This document shows positions 57,572 through 64,000 of a stretch of 64,000 nt of DNA, piece by piece (the stretch's first letter is position 1; the number at the start of each line of letters is the position of its first letter). The translations under genes and the position numbers were made by a program. The notes under the pieces were generated by a model that had not been told where the DNA came from, ran no database searches, and was given only the letters and a program-made list of their open reading frames with translations. The stretch is from Scatophagus argus (Eukaryota; Chordata; Actinopteri; Scatophagidae), in NCBI RefSeq assembly GCF_020382885.2, contig NC_058511.1, positions 7,037,501 through 7,101,500 on the forward strand, given 5' to 3'.

Positions 57572-60052
57572 TTTATTGGAATTTGTCAACAATGGCAAGT
57601 AAACACTGCATTTCTGTTCCATTCACATTCTGTCTTTATCATGATGTATCTACTTTGTGTAATGAAGTAAGGCCAAGAAAAACCAAGACTCAGCAATTCA
57701 ATAAAACTATTCTTTTACAGAATACGCATATATTGTATAATGTGCTGCTGACTTATATCCATAAAAATAAACAATCCTATACTATGAGCTACACTTTCTG
57801 TGTTACAATACACAGACAGACCTCATAAACCTATGTACAAATGTTCACACACATGCCCAACACCTCACAAACACAAATCCATGTGTCACTGCATCTGACA
57901 GAGTAAAATGTCCATGTTTTTGTCACGATGATTATAAAATAAGGCAGCTTTAATCACCAAGTGTTGAGCTGAGGTTTTCAGATGAAGTCTCACTCTAATG
58001 TGAATACTGCTGATTTTCCTCTTGTTAAAATGACAAAGACAGTCCCAGTTCTCATGACGACAGCCAGCTTCTGTGAATGTTTCGGTCCATGATTAGCATT
58101 TTTTTCTCCCAGTCTACTTCTCAGAAAAAAAACAACAACAACAACATAACAGATGTAGACACTGCATCCAGTCTGTAGCCATTAATCCACAAAGATGAGA
58201 ATACACATCTTTGATCTGCCAGGGTTAACTGTGAAAAGAGAGAGAGAAAGAAAATGATGTAAAAACCTGAGATGGTACCAACAGAATGGCTGGACTTCAA
58301 AGGCACACCCACACACAATCCACACATATTACACAAGGAAGCTTTCCAGTAACCACACAATTCATGAGTGAAATGCATAAAAAGCAGACAGATATGGGAC
58401 TAATCTTGGTCTGCATGTCTGTAAGAAGTAAATATATTGAGCACATTTTGGGAAATGTGCTTGTTTGCTTTCTAGACTCGATTCTCACAGGAAATATGAA
58501 ATATTGAGCAACAGGCAGCAGAGCTTAGACTAACTCAGCATAAAAATGCAAATAAAAAATAGTACTGGACCATTTCTTGGCTGGAGATTTTGTTAGCTTC
58601 GGAGAAAGCCAGGCTAACTGTTTTCCACTGCTTCTACTCTTCATGCTAAGCTAAGATAGGCTTTATAGCTGTGTAGTTACCGGAAATTTTTTACTTCTTA
58701 CGAACATGCAGACCAAGATAATTCCCAAATCTGCCTATCTATTATTGTACCAACAATGTTTTCCACTCAACTGTAAATTTTCAAAATCACACAAAAACAT
58801 GCTTCTGGCCCCATTAAGGCCTCCTACTAACTGCAAACGCACATGCAGAGGTCCAGTTACCCTCTGTCCCCCTCCCTTTCACTTCCTTCAGAAGAACATA
58901 TCATCATCATTATCGACATCATCCAACGACCAAGTCCAGTCTTTCAGGCCAAACTCAAGCAATCTGAAACATTAAGTATGAGGTTCACTGAGGGGTCAAA
59001 AGACTTCAGCGCTTCATAAACAGCCGGGGTAACATATGCCAAGTTCACCTGAGGGGCAGTACAGAGCTGAGAGTGACTTGAGCACTGTTTGTTATGATGA
59101 GGGGGCGGTTAATGGACACAGCAGCACAGCATCATGGAGGGCAGGCAGGTGCAAAAAGCACTGCTACTTACAGTCTCCCAGCATGAGAGACGTTAGAGTG
59201 GTGGGATCAGAGGTCAAAGGTCAGTGGAGGATGATACGGAGCATGGGGCCAGTGCTGAGGGATGAGAGCCGGTTAAGGTTGTGGCTGAGAGAGCAAACTT
59301 TGACAAGTGAGCACTTTAATCAATCAAAGAAAACAAGACAGATACAGCTAAGTGACTCCCATTTTCTACTCAGTTAGCTGGCTAATGACACTGCATTAAT
59401 GCTGCGTACAGTGTTATGCACATGCAAATGAATCAGGAATCCTGTTTGAAGCGCGGCATCCTGTGTCAGCCACAGCTTAATTCCACTCTCAACTGCACAT
59501 CACTGAGAGACAGGCGCAACAAATTAATGAGGCTTGTTGTACCGATAAGAGTTTCTGAAACCAAATTTTACTGCAAAATAGATTAAAAGCCAAGATTAAA
59601 AGATTTTCACACAGATATTTTTGTCCATGTTCACCTGAAAGTTAGGTTTCCTACTGCAAAAAGGATCACACTGATCACTCACCGATCACAACAATTTGCA
59701 AAAATTGACTTTCTCTTGTAACACCAACTCAAAAAAGCCCCAACAGGGAAGAGAAATTGGGTGAAAACACAAATGAGCTGCTCCTCAGCACCACAGTCAT
59801 ACATATACATCTCTAAAATTAACAATTGTGGTTAAAATGGCATTTTTAAGGCAACAGTCTAACCTAAATTTAAACCCAATCAACCCAGATTGTTGACTTT
59901 TTGCATCTGACAAAAACAAAGTTTTTGTTTGGAGTGCAGGTGGCTTTTTTCTTGATGTTGCTCTCGCCTTTTTTGCCAACATAACTTATTTAATATTGGT
60001 TTTAATAATAAAATACATAATAAACTATTTTCTGTATCCAGCAAAAATTTCC
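57572..60052 (-). other. rock2: presumed rock2 3' untranslated region
   Basis: After the rock2 stop at 60053 there is no further coding similarity. The first canonical minus-strand AATAAA is at 57572-57577, which would give a 3'UTR of about 2.5 kb, in keeping with long mammalian ROCK2 3'UTRs. A TTAGC-type repeat at 58430-58720 lies inside. The end point is inferred. Confidence 0.3.
58430..58720. repeat. TTAGC-type repeat in the rock2 3' region
   Basis: Segments CATTTTGGGAAATGTGCTTG, GAGAAAGCCAGGCTAACTG and CTTCATGCTAAGCTAAGAT match the family at 44130 and 46280. Confidence 0.5.
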
Positions 60053-63000
60053 TCACCTAGGCTTCCCCGATGGGTGCTGCTGCTTGCTGGACTGGATCTT
60101 GATAGCTCCGCGATGTGCTGACATATGAGGCGAACCCCTGGGTGAAGGTCGAGGAGAGACTCGTGGGGAGGAACGTGACGTTGCTTCAGGAGAGGTGTTT
60201 TGTGCTGTAGCAGGAGGACTCATTGTCGGGTGTTTCCTCGGGATCCGTTTGAGGAGGTGACTGACCCAGCGCTGCTGCTCCTCCTGAGAGCTGGTCAACA
60301 GAAGCAGCTCTTTGGCAGTGGACATGTCATAGTTCACTGTTGAGAAAAGATTATTTACTACAGATTAGACGCAAAGATTAAATTACCAATTCATTATTTG
60401 ATCAAAGGACAATTTAGTGGCAAAAATGTATTGAGTGATGTTAAGTAATTTTTCAAATTCAGCCCCAAGCTTCTGAAATGTGGGAACTTTCTGCTTCTCT
60501 CCGTTTTCTATCACCATTTGAGCTTCAAAACAAGCAATTACAAAACATCACCCTGGGTTCTGGAAAATTGTGACATGTATTTTTTTTCATTATTTCTTGA
60601 AAGCTAATGGATCAGAAAATTAGATAGATAGATTAACTGATAGTCCAAGTAATCACCACTTCCATGTCTTTATATGAATCCAATGTAATATATTTTCAAG
60701 GCAAATGGCAGCTGCCAAAACAAGCACTATGGTGTTTGTGTATTTATTCTGTAATTTTACTATATTTTATATTTTGACAACTTCATAGCTCATTACAGTT
60801 GGATTATGTGCTAACTGGGTAGGTGCATCCAGATATATAAACTTCATCATAATGCTGGACAAACATTTGTTTCAATATAAATGAAGCTTTATGTTAATTC
60901 ATGACTGAGCATACTGACCCTTGCAGGGCACAATAACTTCCTCCTTTTTGTCCAGGTGGTCTTTGTGGCACTTGGTGTGGCATCGGCGGCACTCGAGGGC
61001 CGGCGGAGGCTTGAACACGTTCCACAGGGGCCGAGTGCAGGCCTCGCAGCTGGTGGGGAAGTGGTAGAGCGTGAGGATGAACTCGTGGCCCTTGTGGCTG
61101 ATGTAGGAGGGACGATCACCGTACGATGTGGGCTCCATTACAACCTCCGGTTCTCGTTTACTCTCGCCTTCGTTGGCGTACAGGATCTGGGAAAAGAAAG
61201 GAAAGGAAGTGGAATTTTACTGAGAAAGATGGCTGAATTGGAAAAAGAGACAGAAACAGAAGGTCCTTGCACATTACCTGGAATATCCTTGGAATTTCTT
61301 TGGGATCTGCACGGTACACATCAGTATGAGTGACAGGTCGAACATGAAACAGCTTACTGTAGGAGGAAGACAGGGAAAGGTAAAGTGTATATCGAGGGTA
61401 ATTACGGCTTTGGGTATAACGAGATTGTACTTTTCTTTATTTAAAATAGAACGCAACTCCTATATTCTATAAACACATTTTACTACTAGTATTAATTCTT
61501 GGTATTATATTTTCAAACCCAGCTCTGTATGACTCACTCGATGTCCAGGGTCATGAAGGGGTTAGCCTGCTCTCGGTCTAGCTCGCTGTTGTAAAACAGG
61601 ATCTTTTTACTGCTCACAACGATATACTGTAAAGGAAAGGGAAACAAGGGCCAGGAGGTTGGAGGGTGGAACGATTCAACAGATTACTAATAAAACAAAT
61701 CTGCAGATATGAGAAATAACTGTTAGGTGCATTACTTTTTTGTCCCAGCCAAACCGCTTTGTGTTCTTGGTGGGAAGTGAAATCCAGCCCTCCAGCCTGG
61801 AGTCTTCAGAGAAAAAAAACAAAACAAAACAGGAAGATGTTAACACAAAGAGGAGGCCAGCCTTTAATCATGTGAACCACTTAAAAGAACACCTTGATAT
61901 TTTGAAACTTCGGTGACATTTTCCTTAAATACACTCTAATCACTTAGACAGGGAATGATTTCTCACTCAAACCAAAGGGCAAGTGGAAGGAAGCATTGCT
62001 GCTGGATTTCAACAATGGACTTTTTAGTGGGAACTTTAAGGACTGTAAAGAATCTCCAGCACAAAATAAGGCAAGCATCTGGTTAGGAAGACGGAAATAA
62101 CAAGGGAAGCTTTTTACTTTTAGCTTAGGAAAGACTCATCACCCTTAATGTTTTACCATATTTTTTGCAGCGGAGTAAATGTGAACAAAGCAGGCCAGCA
62201 GCAAACTGTGAGTATTCATGTGCCCAGTGAAAATTAAAAAGGATTGAAGCACAGCAGAGACAGTCAACAGAAGAGAAGGATTAGCTGAAACTTTGCAGTT
62301 TGAACCGGGGTTTCTCAATTTAATTAACTTAAAAGAAAAATTTCAACAATTTTAAAACAGAAAATGTTTTGATAGATAAATTGTATATTCATTATTAGGT
62401 CAGTTGCAGTTTTCATTTGCCATGCAGGGTCACCTGCAGATTCAGCCTCAGGGGGCTGTTCATAGGTGAGGGCCAGGGGACGGTGGCCCTGACCCACCCG
62501 CCTGTCATATTCTTCTTCTTCTTCTTCTTCTTCTTCATCCTCAGAGTCAGAGTCAAAGAGAGTGTGCGCCGAGTGAAGGTTGGGTCGGGTGTCGATGCGG
62601 ACAGATTTGTGTGTGCGCTGGTAGGTGAAGGACATTGATTCTGAGGTGTGGGAGTGAGTAATGCGAACTGCACCGTGTCCCCAAGAGAGAAGTTGAGGTG
62701 AAATGAGGGGGGAAAGGAAGAAGCATAATAAGGGGAAAGGTCAGAAACAATTGGTCTGGAAGACAAAGAGACTTGCGTTGAAAACAAAGGAAACGGCAAA
62801 AACTGAGGAAGAGAGACTGCAGACAGAGGAATGCAGGAAGTACATGCAGAAGTGTTTGCTTTCTGGCTTTGACCATTTTGAATGTACTTGTAGGAGAATG
62901 AGAGGAAGTCTCCTCTGTATACCTGGGTATCCTTCACCCACGTCCAGGTCGTTGCCACTGCTGATGCTGGTGGAGTCCAGAGAGTGAATGCTGAGGGAGG

Positions 63001-64000
63001 TGAGTTGGCAACGAAGCTGCTCGATGTCGCTGTCTTTACTGTCCAACGCCATCTGAAGCTCCAGACGTACCTGGTTTTCTTCTGCTATCAGCTGAATAAC
63101 AGAAATGAACAGGTTGTTTAACTGTAGTTCGAATGCAGATGTTTTATTGGTTACTGTGGTAGCAGAAAATAGTTTGGGCATACTAACCGCCTGCATCTCT
63201 GTCATCTCTTTCTGGTATTTGATGATGGTGCTGTTGAGTTTCTCCTTCTCCGCTCTCAGCTCCAGCTGCAGCTTCCTGTTCTCCTTCTCCTTCCTGTGCA
63301 CCTCAGTGTCGATGCTTCGGTGGCCTCCTCGCCCCGTCTCCCTCCTGTTCATCACCTCCGCCAGCTTGTTGACGGCCTGAGAGCACAAACACAGCAACAC
63401 AGTCTTCCTAAGATCGATTTCAGATGAATCTGAAATCATAAAACATGCTGGGAAGCCCGCAGGAATATCAACGCTGCTGCAAAATAAATTTTTAAACCTG
63501 TTTCAGATTTCAGTGATGCCCAGAGTTCAACTAAAGCCTGCAGCTGAACATTATTCTTAACAACAAATGATGTGACATAACAGAAAATATAGAAAATAAT
63601 CCAGGCTTTCCAGACCTGTGTAGGCGCCCAGACACACACCTGAATTTTTAGTGTTCTTTCATTCTGCAGCTGCTTTTCAAAGGACACTTTGAGTGAGTTC
63701 ATCTGCTTCTCCGCCTCCTTGGCTTTCTGTAACTCTGTAGAAATAGCAAAGAATATTAATTCAGGGCTCATATAGACTTGTACTTAACATAAGTTTTACA
63801 AAAGTAAATTTGTACACTCTTCAGACACTTTGTTCCCTGACAGGGGATTTTTACAGCCTTCTCCTCTCAAATCATCTCAATATGTGAGACAGCTTTTCAA
63901 CACGTTTTTCAGGACTGAAGGAAATGTCCTTCCTGTGGAAGTCTGTTCTTCCTTTACATGGTGCTCATTAACTCATAATGACACTCACGTTGCTGCATTT
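60053..64000 (-). CDS. rock2: Rho-associated protein kinase 2, C-terminal exons (gene continues off right edge)
   Basis: C-terminal part of the serine/threonine kinase that RhoA activates to control actomyosin contraction. Exons (minus): 63989-64000 (partial), 63640-63734, 63188-63376, 62923-63091, 62434-62640, 61736-61803, 61538-61626, 61278-61356, 60919-61186, 60053-60336 with TAG. Frames join without break. In order: end of the coiled coil (RTLKIQAVNKLAEVMNRR, KEKENRKLQLEL, LDSKDSDIEQLR); a 69-residue optional segment; split PH domain (SRLEGWISLP, YIVVSSKKILFYNSELDRE, KLFHVRPVTHTDVYRA); a C1 zinc-finger inserted in it (HKGHEF, FPTSCEAC, CRRCHTKCHKDH); the PH end (STAKELLLLTSSQEEQQRWV); and a Ser-Pro-Arg rich tail ending GKPR. 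Residue matches favour ROCK2 over ROCK1, as does the neighbourhood. The kinase domain and the Rho-binding region lie outside the window. Confidence 0.94.
60465..60665 (-). repeat. dispersed repeat copy in rock2 last intron
   Basis: Contains GCTTCTGAAATGTGGGAACT, CTGCTTCTCTCCGTTTTCTA and ACCCTGGGTTCTGGAAAATT, and ends with AT-rich GATTAACTGATAGTCC. It is the reverse-orientation equivalent of the copies at 15780-16022 and 24556-24845. Confidence 0.5.
62434..62640 (-). CDS. rock2: rock2 207-base cassette exon candidate
   Basis: Exon with acceptor cacacctcag and donor GTGACC. Its length is a multiple of three and both ends are in the same phase (one base of a glycine or glutamate/aspartate codon), so it can be skipped without shifting the frame. 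It encodes about 69 residues, SMSFTYQRTHKSVRIDTRPN first, then an acidic run with nine consecutive glutamates made by a (TTC)n tract at 62511-62535. It sits between the coiled coil and the PH domain, where mammalian ROCK2 has the optional 57-residue exon 27' of the muscle form ROCK2m. Confidence 0.7.

Noticed and set aside
58880-58975. Additional rock2 coding exon near the CATCATCATTATCG stretch
   Set aside because: Lies beyond the rock2 TAG at 60053, and the acidic frame has no match to ROCK C-termini.
1-64000. CRISPR array, prokaryotic operon, rRNA or tRNA genes
   Set aside because: No regularly spaced direct repeats, and no tRNA B-box (GGTTCRANTCC) with matching cloverleaf was seen. The sequence is vertebrate nuclear DNA. 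A covariance-model scan would be needed to exclude small RNAs.

Overview
The window reads as nuclear DNA of a ray-finned fish. Genes have many short exons with GT-AG introns, the proteins are clearly vertebrate, and the spaces between genes carry Tc1/mariner, hAT-type and LINE debris plus dispersed repeats of kinds I associate with spiny-rayed (percomorph) teleosts. The percomorph call is inference; the teleost call is firm. There are no prokaryotic features.

Layout. (1) 635-6997, minus: the first 21 coding exons of an apolipoprotein B gene (about 1,143 codons, signal peptide plus lipid-transfer N-terminal module). The gene runs off the left edge. A TATA box and an HNF4-type site lie just upstream. 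(2) 7150-23705: about 16 kb without a convincing gene, holding a dead Tc1-like transposase, retroposon tails, two decayed repeat families, microsatellites and a possible CpG-containing first exon of hpcal1 near 17.7-18.1 kb. (3) 23817-27292, plus: hpcal1, complete in three coding exons. (4) 28502-34265, minus: pdia6, complete in 13 exons, tail-to-tail with hpcal1, with a perfect ER-stress element upstream. (5) 37103-38602, plus: kcnf1, an intronless silent potassium-channel subunit gene. (6) 38603-51893: about 13 kb with no gene, microsatellites and repeats, and some possible regulatory DNA. (7) 51894-52886 and 53870-54868, minus: two tandem secreted leucine-rich-repeat genes resembling leucine-rich alpha-2-glycoprotein. 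(8) 60053-64000, minus: the 3' exons of rock2 (end of the coiled coil, PH and C1 domains, C-terminus), including an in-frame 207-base exon that looks like an optional cassette.

How it fits together. hpcal1, pdia6, kcnf1 and rock2 lie together on human 2p25.1, so this is a conserved vertebrate block. In human, APOB is about 10 Mb away and LRG1 is on another chromosome, so the two flanking lipid/acute-phase type genes are what is unusual here. The genes do not form a pathway; they share synteny rather than function. Exon coordinates were derived by hand from splice sites, and reading-frame sums close exactly for hpcal1 (193 aa), pdia6 (440 aa), and the visible parts of apob and rock2.
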